From contig NC_046677.1 in NCBI RefSeq assembly GCF_003369915.1, positions 23,702,913-23,766,912 of the forward strand: a stretch of 64,000 nucleotides of DNA. The letters are read 5' to 3'. The position numbers were made by a program, and so were the translations under genes. Below, piece by piece: positions 26,440-37,723 of the stretch (its first letter is position 1; each line of letters opens with the position of its first letter). The notes under the pieces were generated by a model. The model did not search any database. It was not told where the DNA came from and was given only the letters and a program-made list of their open reading frames with translations. The DNA is from Drosophila miranda (Eukaryota; Arthropoda; Insecta; Diptera; Drosophilidae).

Positions 26440-27165
26440 AAAAGGTAGAGCCAGCCACAGTGAGTATAGTCAATTACATTTTCGATACAGTGATCTGAGA
26501 GCCTGGAGGAGTGCTTTATGTTTGGCAGTTCGGAGTAGGATTCCTCCTCCGACCTTGTTGTCCAACTTCGATCTATCTGTGAAGACGGGCCATACTGGGC
26601 CTGGTGCTCCCTCGAGGGGTATCTGTGGGACAATATTGTTTCTGCTTAAAGTCTCTCTGACGTACTGCTGCCTGCTCCTTTTCTACAAGATCAAGGCTGT
26701 GAAGGCATAGGATAGCATTTAGCGCATAATTTGGGGTGGTGCGTAGAGCTCCACTACTTCATAGGGCGGCAGTTCCCTGAACTTTGTCCAGTTGTCTGGT
26801 GATAGGGCCGGCCACCACACTGTAATTCCGTGGAATAGTATAGGTGTGACTATTGCCAGATATATCCATTGGACTATGCTTGAGCCCATGCGTTGCCTTC
26901 TTCACTCTATCCTTGACGCTCAGGTTCCAGTTAAGCTTCCTGTCAATTACCAACTACAAGCAACTGACACTGTCGCTGAAGGAGAGCCTGCATTCAATTA
27001 ATATTGGGGGGGTTGAGAGGCGGAACCTTGTATTTCTTTGTGAATAGCTGCGTTTTCGAGGGATTATCTCCTAGTCCGCACTTATTTTTGTTTGAGGGTA
27101 ATTCTCCGAGATGATAATGGTAACGTCGTTCTCGTACACCACCTTGCCAGCTCATTAGACCAGAA
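26440..27165 (-). mobile_element. Decayed non-LTR retrotransposon (LINE) fragment
   Basis: Reading the minus strand across frames shows LINE ORF2 remnants in order. First is VVYENDVTIIIS near 27105-27140, the reverse-transcriptase motif C, where YADD has become YEND. Next is VIDRKLNWNLSVKDRVKKAT near 26895-26955. Then comes LRTTPNYALNAIL near 26710-26755. Last is a TDRSKLDNKVGGG-like RNase H start near 26540-26600. The combination is typical of R1/LOA-type LINEs of Drosophila, Bilbo being an obscura-group example. Frames are broken several times, the 5' part is absent and no poly(A) tail is seen. The fragment lies beside the ScpX 3' end, in the same orientation. Confidence 0.7.
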
Positions 27166-27349
27166 ATTGGTGCTTTAAAAGTATAACAATTTTAATCTCT
27201 AGAGAATAATACAAATCGTGCAAAAAGTGGATTGGATAAATCCATAAAATCTAGCTTCAACAGATCCAAAGCCGAAAATAAATTGCAAAACACAAAAGAC
27301 AGACAAACGACGGAATGTAGACAATCGCCCCTCCATGCGAATGGATGTC

Positions 27350-29511
27350 TTACAACTTGGAGCGCAGCTCCTCGATGCGGCCTTGGGCAGAGCGCTGCAG
27401 GTCCATCAGTTTCATGGCAAAGCCCATGTTGCCCTGGATCTTGATCTTGCCCTGGAAGAAGGCCTTCTGCGGCGGCAGCTTACCCGTAAGCAGCTCGAAC
27501 ACATCCTCATCGCTGATGATGAAGGTGACATCACATTTTTCTACAACCAAAAGCGGGGGGAAAATTAATTAGCGGGCCAAAAGGTAACTAAGTTCAGTAA
27601 TGTATTCAACTTACGTGTGCCATTGAAAATAATCTTGCCTTTGCCCTGCTTGGCATCGATGACCCAGAAGCCAGTCTGTCCCTGGGGTCCATTGTTCACC
27701 TTGAAGCCATAGACGGCGCGCACCTTTTCGATCAGTCCATCCTTGTCCTCCTGCATGGCCTGTTCGAGCACCTTCAATAGAGGCGCCACCTTGAAACCAT
27801 CCTCGTTGGTGGCCGCCTTGGCAGCAGCCGTAAGATTGTGCACCACATTGTTCGCCGCTGGGAAACCCAGGCGATAGAGAGCCACCACTACAGCTCCGCC
27901 CAGACCCAGATTGTGCTGCAGCGCCAGCTTGGCGCCATTCACCTGTCGCTTCTCAGCCAGGCCACGCAGCTGCCAGCACAATTCAGCGCACTGGGCCAGG
28001 CCAGTGGCTCCCAGGGGATGGCCCTTCGAAATTAGTCCACCGCTGGGGTTCACCACGAACTTGCCGCCGTATGTGTTGTCTCCGCGATCGATGAACTCGC
28101 CAGCCTTGCCCTCGCCGCACAAGCCCAGGGCCTCGTAGGTCACCAGCTCGTTGGCGGAGAAGCAATCGTGCAGCTCCACCACCTGCACATCCTGGGGCTT
28201 GTAGCCGCTCTTGGCAAAGAGACGTTGACTAGCCAGAGCCGTCATATCGTAGCCGGCGATCTTCATCAGACTCTTGTCCGCGAAGGTAGATGCTGGATCG
28301 CTGGCCATTTCCATGCCCACGATCTCCACAGCCTGCTTCTCCAAGCCATGGCGACGTACAAACTGCTCGGAGGCCAGAATAGCAGCACCAGAGCCGTCAG
28401 AGGTGGGACAGCACTGCAGTTTGGTCAGCACTCCCTCGACCACCTGCGGAGACTTCATAATCTGCTCCAGACTGTATTCATCGCGGAACTGCGAGTAGCT
28501 GCGAGATTAGATTAAAAATATAAATACAAGAGGCTATAAAATAAAGGCTCCGAGAGTGCATACGGATTATTGACGGAGTGTTTGTGGTTCTTCCAGGCGA
28601 TCTTTCCAAAGTGTTCGGGCTTGGTGCCATACTTCTTCATGTGCTCCTTGCCAGCATTGCCGAAGATCTGGGCAGCCATGGGTCCAGGTCCAATTTCGGT
28701 AAGCTCTCCCATCTCGGTGATGTGACGCTCCATGGGGTTGGCGCGGTCAAAGTACTGTTGGTACATGAATACAAGAGATAAGTAGATTCGTATAAGCTGA
28801 ATTACAAACAGAAGGCGTTTCCTACTTTTGCCCCCAGGGAGCCACGTTCCATCTTCTCGAAGCCCAGGGCCAGCACACAGTCGGAGGTTCCAGACTCGAT
28901 GATCTGCTTGGCCAGGTAGAGGGCGCTAGATCCTGTGGAGCAGTTGTTGTTCACATTGTAGACGGGAATGCCCGTCATTCCGACCTCATAGACAGCACGC
29001 TGGCCGCAGGTGGAGTCTCCATAGACGTAACCGGTCACCGCCTGCTGCACCTCCTCGTACTTGATATTGGCGTCCTGCAGAGCCTTGGTGATGGCCTCCT
29101 TGGCAAAGTCCGGATAGCAGACATCAGCACGACGGCCGGGCTTCTCGAACTGCAGGCAAAAGAAGAGACACAACACCCATAAGCAACCGGTTTGACAATA
29201 AATAATCCCCCTAACGACTGCTAAAACCAGTACCGAGAGCAAGAATAGAATAATTCTAATCGGACCACTTCAGTGGGGGCAATGGCAATGCGATAATGAT
29301 ATATATGCCCCCGACCATTCGAGAGCAGTCAGATTAGTGACCGAAGTGCACCCCAGATCAAAGTCCAGGAGCGATTAACATCATTATTGCTCAATTTTCA
29401 CTTTAACAAAGTCTTGGCAGCTTTTCCTTCCACAACCACTTTTTTTTATGTATTTTGTTCACACACCTTTGTCATTCCCACACCGACGACATACACACGG
29501 GTCTTGGTCAT
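27350..29511 (-). CDS. ScpX: Sterol carrier protein X: peroxisomal thiolase-SCP2 fusion
   Basis: Five exons in transcript order: 29511-29467, 29149-28826, 28754-28564, 28498-27615 and 27540-27350, giving 544 residues, the length I remember for fly ScpX. Thiolase domain about 1-395: nucleophile Cys85 in [11 protein letters not shown], the HDCFSANE loop, and the catalytic His in [11 protein letters not shown]2 lipid-binding domain about 425-544, with the C-terminal tripeptide SKL (PTS1). It should cleave branched or sterol side-chain 3-oxoacyl-CoA in peroxisomes. The ATG at 29511 opens [15 protein letters not shown]. The promoter is of the Motif 6/Motif 1 type. The exons are nearly identical at nucleotide level to the thiolase gene at 37724-39238, while the introns are unlike. 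Confidence 0.95.
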
Positions 29512-29622
29512 CTTGGAGATGCAGGTAAAAGTGCTGAGTGGAAATTAGCAAATCAGGTAAGATCGCTACTAGCGCTTTAAGCCGAATGACTAAAATTTTA
29601 GTTGCTTAGCGTAAATAAACAG

Positions 29623-29712
29623 CGGTGTGACCTTTGATAAAATATACCACCGAGCCGCAGAAAAATACTAAAATATACCGTCTCATTTTAAACGTATACC
29701 GAAATACACTGA
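29623..29712 (-). promoter_or_regulatory. Motif 6/Motif 1 promoter module, ScpX
   Basis: On the minus strand: TTTCGGTATACG, AAAATGAGACGGTATATTTT, 'ctgcggctcggtggtatat' and a Motif 1 variant (AGGTCACACCG, ending at 29623). This lies 112-200 bp upstream of the ScpX ATG and matches the module before Cap-D2. No TATA box is seen. Confidence 0.6.
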
Positions 29713-29998
29713 CGAACTCAAGGTATATAGAGTGGCGGTTGATTTTTGAAATGAGGCTCTCCTCTCCACCACTCTATGATGGCTTTTATACAAATGGCGA
29801 TTGAAAACCATTATATTGTATTTATATTTATGTATTTCTTCATCATCGTTTTTACATTTTGTATCCATTTTTCGGTATACAATTAATAAAAGTCGTGTTT
29901 GCTTATTAAAAAGATCTATGGAGAGACTATAAGTGTATAAAAATTAGAATTATATTGTGAAATGTAGTTTGTGGATAAAAAAGTGTGTAATCCATTAT

Positions 29999-32900
29999 TC
30001 AGTCGCTATCACTCTCGGAGGCATCATCGGAGGAGCTCTCAACGCGGGCTCCGCGTCGACCGCGACCACCACGACGGCTGGTGGTCCTGCCAGCAGGAGC
30101 AGCAGGGGCAGGCTTGCGACCCCCCTTCTTTGTTCGGTTGCCGGCGGCCTTGGTTCTGTTGGCCGCTCGTGTCTCGTCAGCCTGGTTCTGACTGCTGTCG
30201 GCTCCATCGGCGGTGGGATCTTTGACCGCCAGGCACTCGGCGAGGCGCGTCTCGAACTCTGTGACGGTGGCCTTCAGCTCGGGCTTGGCCAGCTTATTGG
30301 TGTTGCTGATGATCAGGCGGAAGGACGCGTAGACATCGTCGTTCTGCACCTTGTCGCGGTAGTTCTGCATGTTGTCCATCAACTTATTGATCGAACGCTC
30401 GTTGTAGGTCAGGAGGCTGAGGCAGTAGGCTATGTCGCGCCACTGCCGCTCAACACGGGCCATGGGGAAGCGCAGGCAGAGTTTCTCCACCAGCGACTCG
30501 ATCTGGCGGTCCTTCTGGATGAGACCCAAAATGTAGGACATGATGATGTGGTACTTGTGCTCCTCGAGACGCAGATTGGTGTCGCCCAGACGCGAAATGA
30601 TGTCGGGGAGCACGTTGTACAGGATGTTTGACTTATTGGCTATCTCCTTGAAGAACTCCTTGGTGATGCTCTGTATCTCCTCGTTTTCGTCGATAATGCA
30701 TAGTGCCATGTCCGAGATCTGGCTCTTCACGCGTATCATCTCGTTCAGAAGGAGATGCGACAGCATCTTGACAGCCGTCAGCCGCAGCTCCGTATCAGTC
30801 TCGTGCAGCTGTGCGTAAAAGTGCCCCGTCCACGGCTCAATGATGTTCGGGAAGCGGAAGGTGAGATCGGACAGGCCCACCACCGTGTTGCACTTGATCT
30901 TGATGTTTGTAGTCAAACTGAGGATGTTCATCAGGAAGGACATGTTTGACTCACAGAACCGCGATGAGACTGTCATCAGGCGGGCCAATGTGAGGGTCGC
31001 TGCCTGCTGAAGCTTCGGATGCCGGTACTCGCCCGGCTTCTTGCAGATATCAATGATGACGGGCGTCAGCCAGTGGAGCAAGCCGTTCGGATCGTAAATC
31101 AGCATGTCCTCGCATATGGCATGGATCTCATCGGCAATGCTATCCTCTGCTGTGGCCCCCACCAAATCTTCGTCCGGCTCCTGTTGCGGCTCTGCGGCCG
31201 AGTTGGACAAACGCTTACGCACCTCCATCGCCGAAACGTTCATGGTGCGTCGCAACAGCTGCTGCTGGGCGGCCTTCCTGCCAGCCTCTTGCGTGCGTGT
31301 ATCCCTCTCCTGCTGGGCTGTGAGCTCCTCGCGGTACTTCATGTTATTGTAGACATCCATGTCCAGGAATATCATCTCCTTGATGGTCATGTAACCGATG
31401 CAGAACATAAATCGCGACACCAGAAACACGGGCATACAACCCCCAGGCGGTGGTCCCCCTGGGCTCTGGGTGCCCTGTGTCTGTGTCTGTGGAATGGACA
31501 GCGGCTGTGTGTACGCAATCTCAGTCGGCTGCGACTCCAATGCCAGTTCGTTTTCCTTGTCGGCATTCACTGGCGCGGCGGTGGCGCCCAGCCAGTTATG
31601 GTAGAATCGCTTTTGGAGCTCCTTAAGCAGGTCCTGGACCAGCACATCGGGGGACTGGCACATGCGGTAGATGTACTCCAACACGCTTGTGGCCATGCCA
31701 TCAAAGTCCTTGAGCTTCTCGTGGAAGAAGCAGTCGAAAAAGAAGCGTATCACCTCCACCACGAACTTGGCATCGGTGTTGTGGCGCTTATAGTACTTGG
31801 CGTTGTTGTTGGCATCTATGCTATTGACAAGTAGACGCAGGCAGCCAGCGAAGAGGCGCGGTTCGCTACGTGCGCGCTGCCCCACGGCAATGTCCTCGAT
31901 GATCGCCGTGTTGGCGGTGACAATGCTGTTCTTAGCCTTCGATGCCATGATCAGCAGCTCGAGGGCGAGTAGTGCCTCGGTGCTTGTGGTGCCCTCCAGC
32001 TTCAGGGTGAAGCGCTCGAACAGCACCTGAATGACAAGGGCATCTATCTGCCCGACGTTCACCCACTCGGCCACCAGCGTCTCCAGCGACAAGTAGTGTC
32101 CATAATCGATTTCGCCGAGAAATTTCGAGAGATTTTGCACGACCCTTATGGCATGAGCACGTGCCTGCAGCTCCGTGGTAAAGAGTACCCGGCGATAGGC
32201 CTCGGAGACGGCATCGCGCTTCTCCTTGTCCGACGACCATACCAGCATCAGCATCTTCCGCATACCGGCATCTGTGCCGGCGATGCCGAACATGTAGCCG
32301 GTGGTGAAAAGGTCCACTGCCTCCAGGACATCTGTGTTTGTCTTGGACATGAGCAGATCCTGCAGCTTGGGATAGGCACCCGTCACAATGGTGGTGTAAT
32401 CGATGCTGTCCTTGAGGAACTGCACCGTCTTGATCTGTCGCAGCATCTCCTCGCTCTAAAATAGCGAAAGCTTAGCAAAATGATTCAATCTCTGCGATGA
32501 AATGGAACCTACGCTTTGCTTGAGGCCTGCGGCCAGCAGATGGTAAGTCTTAAGCAGTTCCATAACATAGAAGACCTTATCCTCGATCTCCAGCAGGGAA
32601 CTAAAACGAAAGGATTAATCAGAGCTCAAATAAAGAAAAATAAAAGGAAGCTGGTGAGACTAACACAATTTCTTGATTTCCTGCCAGGAAGTCTATTTTG
32701 CGTACCAGAACCACGGCCTTCTTGTACTCCTTGTCACGCATGAGCGGCAATATCTTCTCCAGTAGTTCTGTGTCGCTCTCCTCCTTGTCGAAGTCCAAAT
32801 TGGGAACTGCAATGCCAATGAAAGGATAATATTCGAAAGAAAGCGAAAGAAAAGATGATTGAAGCCTTACATTCGGTTAAATGCTCTTTGATTTCAGGCA

Positions 32901-34512
32901 AGATCTCGATCGCCTTTTCGCCCCATTGCTCATTGAGCCGTTCCTCCTCTTTGCGCTCCGCCTCCAGCACTTCGTTGAGCTTCTCCATGATTTCTACTTC
33001 ATTCTGGTGCTTGTGGATGAGCTCCTCCAGCGATAGCTTGCTCGAGAATGGATTGCTCTCGAGCGTCGATTTGATCAACTGCATGGCCGCCTTGCGCACC
33101 AGCGAGCTCTTGTCCTCTAGCCGACCCACAGCCGCGGCCAGTACCTTTGTGAGATAGGTGAGCGGTACGGCATGTTGGGTCTTCAGGTGCACCCAAATGT
33201 GCAGGGCCTTGGTGCGCACGTGGGCGGAAACGTCCATGATGTGACCGTACAGATGGTCTAGGAACTCGTTGCGCACCTCCTTCATTTCATCGCTGAGATC
33301 CTCAGCGGTCAGGTCACTAATCACGGCATCGGCCAAGATCTGCAGAACGGTGTTTCGTAGCATGTGCGACTGGCAGTCGAGCAGTTCATCGCTGACCTTT
33401 GACAGATGCGGCATGATAAGCTCTGGGGAGATGCTCGAGAACTCAGAGAGGAAGGTGGAGAAATGCTTAGACACCGTCGTGTCCGCGCTATCCAGCTGAA
33501 GGGCCTCCACAATGCTCTTGAGCAGAATTTCGAAGACCTTCGAAATGCCGTACTCCTGGTGTAACGTCAGTATGCCGTTGGCCACCGCTGCGGCGGCGTG
33601 CTCAGTGCCGCGCAAGATCTGCAGTATGCGGACCGGGAAGGTCAAGGCGTGGTTGAAGCGCTTAATGCAAGTGCCCAAAATCTGAAACAGGGTATGGAAC
33701 ACATGTCGGTTGTCGTGGCGCATCGGCGTGAGCTCCAAAGTTCGATAGCAAATGTCACAGAGCATCCTGTAAGACAAAAAATAGGTGGAACTGAACAACC
33801 GGTCTAATCGGATCGTAATGGGTGTTTAGTGCTCACGTTATAAAGTCCTCTTCAGCTATGGGTGGGGCCCAGAGCCGCTCCAGCGGCAACTGGAGGATAT
33901 TGAAGAGCTGAACGAGAAATTGGCCGCGCTTTTCATCCCAGTCGGGGTACTGATCGAGGGCCTCAGGCTGCTTGCCGCGTTTCTTCTGCAAATTCATTTG
34001 CTGGTCGCGCCTCGCACTCTGTGCCACACTGTCGATCTTCTTGACGACGTTCACCTGCAGGTAGAATGTCATCTTGGTGAGATTCAAATGGCGAATGCGG
34101 TTCGTGGGCGGCTCTTTGTCTGCGAAAATCTTTTTGAGGCTCTCGCCCAGCATCTCGACAGTCATGTACAGCAGGTCGAAGGAACGCATCAGGTTCCGAA
34201 GGGAGGCCGTATCCGTGGCGTTCGACTCGATGACGGAGTAGTACGTGTCGAAGGTATCCAAAATGTAGAAGGCATCCTTGTCGTGGCACACTTTGCGCTT
34301 GCACTCTGCAAAATGTCGGGAGTGTTAATCCAAGGGGCCTCCGTACTTCGATTTGAACGCGTCGGACGCGCCAACTACCGCTTACCCAGCAGTTTTTCGG
34401 GTATGTCTTTGCTGCTGTACACCTCCTTGACGTAGTAGTGGTCGCCTCTGGAGTTGACCAGATCCTCGGAATTCAGTGGCAATATGAACTGAAAGTCATG
34501 CGTCTCCTCCAT
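29999..34512 (-). CDS. Cap-D2: Condensin complex subunit 1 (HEAT-repeat, CAP-D2)
   Basis: Six exons in transcript order: 34512-34386, 34305-33837, 33766-32871, 32806-32665, 32600-32513 and 32455-29999, joining in frame to 1392 residues, normal for the family. The N-terminal part (about 60-250) contains the LDTFDTYYSVIE and LFNILQLPLERLW blocks of the condensin N-terminal domain. HEAT repeats run through the middle. The C-terminal condensin domain has KIKCNTVVGLSDLTFRFPN, EIQSITKEFFKEIANK and LYNVLPDIISRLGD. The tail is basic and then acidic (GRGRRGARVESSSDDASESD), a likely DNA-binding or phospho-regulated end. It is the non-SMC HEAT subunit of condensin I, acting in mitotic chromosome compaction. 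The donor at 32665 was chosen (GTTAGT) because the alternative 2 bp away breaks the frame. The 3' end lies 487 bp from the ScpX ATG. Confidence 0.95.
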
Positions 34513-34578
34513 TGCACAGAAAATTATCAACAAATATTTTTTTGAAGCGAAACAAAATGTAAGCGTCGCTATTCTATA

Positions 34579-34720
34579 CAGTGTGACCGCGGATTTATCG
34601 ATAAAATATACCGTCCGACCCTCAGAAATATACCGAAACATACCGCCTCATTTTCAAAATATACCGTAAATATACCGTCGGCTCATTTTGGACCGACGGA
34701 AATACCGAAAAGTATCAAAA
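34579..34720 (-). promoter_or_regulatory. Motif 6/DRE/Motif 1 promoter module, Cap-D2
   Basis: A textbook TATA-less housekeeping cluster. Motif 1 CGGTCACACTG at 34579-34589, DRE TATCGATA at 34596-34603, then at least three Motif 6 units (34626-34637, 34657-34668, 34668-34680) and further GGTATTT units upstream. DREF and M1BP are the expected factors. It lies 67 bp upstream of the ATG. Confidence 0.8.
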
Positions 34721-35016
34721 ATACATGCAATATATATCGGCGAGTACTAGATGAGTACCAAATAATATATCGCAGCGTTAGATAGATGTATATGGTGGCA
34801 GTTGTCTTTTTGAAATGGGAAAAGATTGTCTATATAGAAATCGATTTATTATGTACTTATTATACTATAATACACATTATAATTATCATATAAAAATTGT
34901 GTTGAACTGAAACAACTTTATATGGGGCATTGGGGAATCTGATGGCCAGGATAAGAAGCGATTCGCAGTAAAATAGTTCATTTTATGAGGTGGTCATGTT
35001 CTTAACACTAGTTCTT

Positions 35017-35748
35017 TCATTCGAAGAAACATTTATGGATTTCAAAGCTTTTTTTCAAGGATATGTTCTCCATTCTTAATTGGGTATTCTCTACGCGTAG
35101 GCATTCAGCCTCTGCTTGCAGCTCATTGTTTCTTTGTTGCAAAAACAAAATTAATGATGATTCGGACTGAGAATGGCTGGCTTCTTCCATGCTATCGGAC
35201 AACTGGTCTTCAATGATATATCCATCATTGTCATGACTTTCGGAATGTGTGGTTTGCTCCCCGCCATCGGACATTTCGTCTTCAACGATATATTTTTCAA
35301 ATTCTGCATCTGCGGCTTGTTCCAATTGCGCCAAGCTCTCAGCGGACAACAGACTATTCTCAATATTCAAGCTTTCGGACAAAGGCGGGTTTACTGTAAT
35401 ATCACTTTCTGTTTTCAGTTCCGGCTTTATGCGGCGACGATATCGCTTTTGCCATCTGCTAAACACAGGTCTATGCAATGGTTCATGGCCTAAAATAAAA
35501 TAAATTCAATTAATACTTGCTCTTTTAATTACAAGTAGCACATACCCAAGTTTTCAGTGGGAAGACTTCCTATCCGAAGCTTTCCATTCACAAAGCATTC
35601 ATCTAGGAAGTGCTTTACGCATACCTTGGCGCGCGTAGGCGCCCCACTTATTCTAAGATTCGCGAACCAATGTTGTCGATTTCCTTTGTGGACAAAGTAT
35701 GTGCGCTCATGGCTTGAGCAGCCTTTTACCAAACACTTTACAATTGGT
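35017..35748 (-). CDS. THAP-domain/coiled-coil protein, proximal tandem copy (5' end unresolved)
   Basis: Exons 35748-35546 and 35489-35017 match those of the gene at 36307-37102 in position, phase and exon-2 length (203 bp). A THAP-type zinc finger is seen: CLVKGC, W, CVKHF, then SLPT. An acidic linker follows, then a C-terminal leucine-type coiled coil (LRVENTQLRMENISLKKSF). THAP proteins bind DNA; function unknown. Oddity: exon 2 has no ATG before the zinc finger, and the first exon of the sister gene has no counterpart upstream. One possible rescue is a 14-nt coding exon at 35906-35893 (M-E-W-V-R, donor AG|GTACGT), which would give 229 residues. Otherwise the gene is a recent pseudogene. 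Confidence 0.65.
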
Positions 35749-36306
35749 CTGAAATTAAAAAATATTTCAATGCCAGGAATTCAAGTTCTGATTGCCAGAA
35801 TACATCGAACGAACAATAAGACGCACGGACAGACTTGGCTGTGTAATTACACGTATATGCACGTCAATGTATGCATTTACTGTTTCACGTACCTTACCCA
35901 CTCCATTTCAAATGGATTATTTTCCATTAATCTGTACTCTATTAATTATTATAGTTGTATTTGAACTTTCCCTAGAGATAAGACTTTGTTTAGTTTATTT
36001 ATTATTTACTGAAAAATTGTTCCTGTGTGTGTGCACTTAAGGAACAGGGTTGATTCGGTGTCGATAGTTGGGTTGCGATATGACAATCATTGAAATACAC
36101 GAAGTAAAAATACCAACATTTAATACCGCAACTTATAAATATTTAAGCGGCCATATTAAGTGTTCTATTTGTTTGTTAAACTATATTATTTACATGTCCA
36201 TATGTATTTTATATAAAATAAAATATCACAATTATCATCATACAAATTATGGTACATTTATAATTCATTGCCGATAAATCCGTTATGCCATGGAGGATGT
36301 TTTTCA
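35749..36306. other. Spacer between the tandem THAP genes
   Basis: It contains the leftover 5' region of the proximal copy. The blocks 'ggacagacttggctgtg' (about 35829) and 'aacagggttgattcgg' (about 36044) are also found upstream of the distal copy, at about 37205 and 37378. No other gene is seen. A candidate 14-nt first exon lies at 35893-35906. Confidence 0.5.
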
Positions 36307-37102
36307 TTATTCGAACAAACATTTATGGATTTCGAAACTTCGTTTCAAAGAAATGTTCTCCATTCTTAATTGAGAATTTTCTAAACGTAGGCATTCAGCC
36401 TCTGCTTGCAGCTCATTATTTCTCTGCTTCAAATACAAATTTATTGATTTTAATGTTGACTCCGACTGTGAATGATCTTCAATGACATATCCATCCTTTT
36501 CGGAATGTGTGGACTGTTCCGCGCTATCGGACTGGGGATCTTCAACGATATATTTATCAAATTCGGATATATCCTCCTGGTCCCATCCATCAATTTGTTT
36601 GTTCTCTTCTTGGAGTTTAGCTTTAGCTTTTTGTATGCTTATTCTTTGATGTCTGCTAAACTTAGGTAAATACACTGGCTCTCGGCCTATAATTAAAAGA
36701 AAACATAATGTAATTCATATATGTATAGACGTTCATTTAATACCGTTTATAAAACAACTTACCTAAATTTTCAGTCGGAACACTTCCCATCCTAAGACGA
36801 TGATCCAACAAGCATTCCGCCAGGAAATGTTTTGCGCACACCCTAGAGCGCCTTCGCGCTACCTTTATTCCCAGATTAGCGTACCAATATTTGCTATTTC
36901 CAAGCGGGATCTGGTATGACCGCTTATGCCCTGAGCAGCCTCTTACTAAACATGGCCACATTTCTCTGAAATATAAAGAATCAATTAAAACTTAAATCCA
37001 AGAATATGTTTTTCTGTTCAATAATACCATAAATTGTATGTATGAAACTTACTTGCGTGCTGGTGAAACTTCGACGGGGTTGCTAGCCTGATTTAAATTC
37101 AT
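36307..37102 (-). CDS. THAP-domain/coiled-coil protein, distal tandem copy
   Basis: Three exons in transcript order: 37102-37053, 36965-36763 and 36686-36307, giving 210 residues. Start MNLNQASNPVEVSPARK. THAP-type C2CH finger at about 21-82: CLVRGC (C-x4-C), WYANLG, CAKHF (C-x2-H) and SVPTENLG (the usual AVPT position). An acidic region (DQEDISEFDKYIVEDPQSDS) follows, then a coiled coil at about 165-203 (YLKQRNNELQAEAECLRLEN). Probably a DNA-binding, dimerising nuclear protein; the target is unknown. The sister copy at 35017-35748 is a tandem duplicate. This copy is intact by every check I can make. No known fly gene name is recognised. Confidence 0.8.
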
Positions 37103-37651
37103 TTCTGTTTTTATTTATAACAAAAAGAAGCGCAGATCCGATCAGTTCGGTGGCCGTGGCTGTAGGTACTTCTGCCGAATGACGGCACCCTCACTTACGG
37201 ACCGACAGACTGGCTGTGCAATAACATACATATGTGTGTGTTCCAGGTTAATGCACCTGTACAGTTTTCTCCTTCTGATTATTCTACTTTGTTATTGCTT
37301 TTTCCCTTTTTAACTATTCACTTAAAATATTTTTGTTTGCCAATTTCGTACACTTGCTTTGTGAGGGGCCGAAATAACAGGGTTGATTCGGCGTCGATAA
37401 CGGGGCTGCATCATAGAAAAAAGGAGGATCAAAAATACCAAAATGTAATACATAAATATTTCAATATTCGCTGATTAATGCAATATGCTTATTAATATTG
37501 TATTATTAAAAACATTTAATCATAAAAGCAAATGCAACGACAGCATGGGCACCAAAGCAACTTTCAAATTTCTAGCTGCTTTAACGGGGCTGGCGTCAGC
37601 TGTTCGTTATCAGGCGGGGAAAGAAGCAACCGGTTGGATCCACCGTGAGGG

Positions 37652-37660
37652 TATATAAAG
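37652..37660 (+). promoter_or_regulatory. TATA box of the second thiolase gene
   Basis: TATATAAAG, 72 bp upstream of the ATG at 37724, predicts a start near 37682. A direct repeat 'ttggatccaccg' flanks it (37634 and 37671), and a GATA-type site (ttatca) lies near 37609. Unlike ScpX, no Motif 1 or Motif 6 cluster is present, which implies regulated, tissue-biased expression. Confidence 0.65.
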
Positions 37661-37723
37661 AAGAAATCGATTGGATCCACCGCAATTTATTTCAGCGGCT
37701 CCGTAAGCAGAAACACAGCAAAC

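Larger units (their letters stand above)
35017..37400 (-). repeat. Tandem duplication of a THAP gene unit, about 1.3 kb
   Basis: Two units (about 35017-36065 and 36290-37400) share exon structure, the 3' terminal coding sequence and upstream blocks such as 'aacagggttgattcgg'. The proximal unit is shorter because a block equivalent to about 37030-37190 is missing. Confidence 0.75.

Noticed and set aside
30755-31834. Long frames antisense to Cap-D2
   Set aside because: Shadows of a conserved condensin exon.
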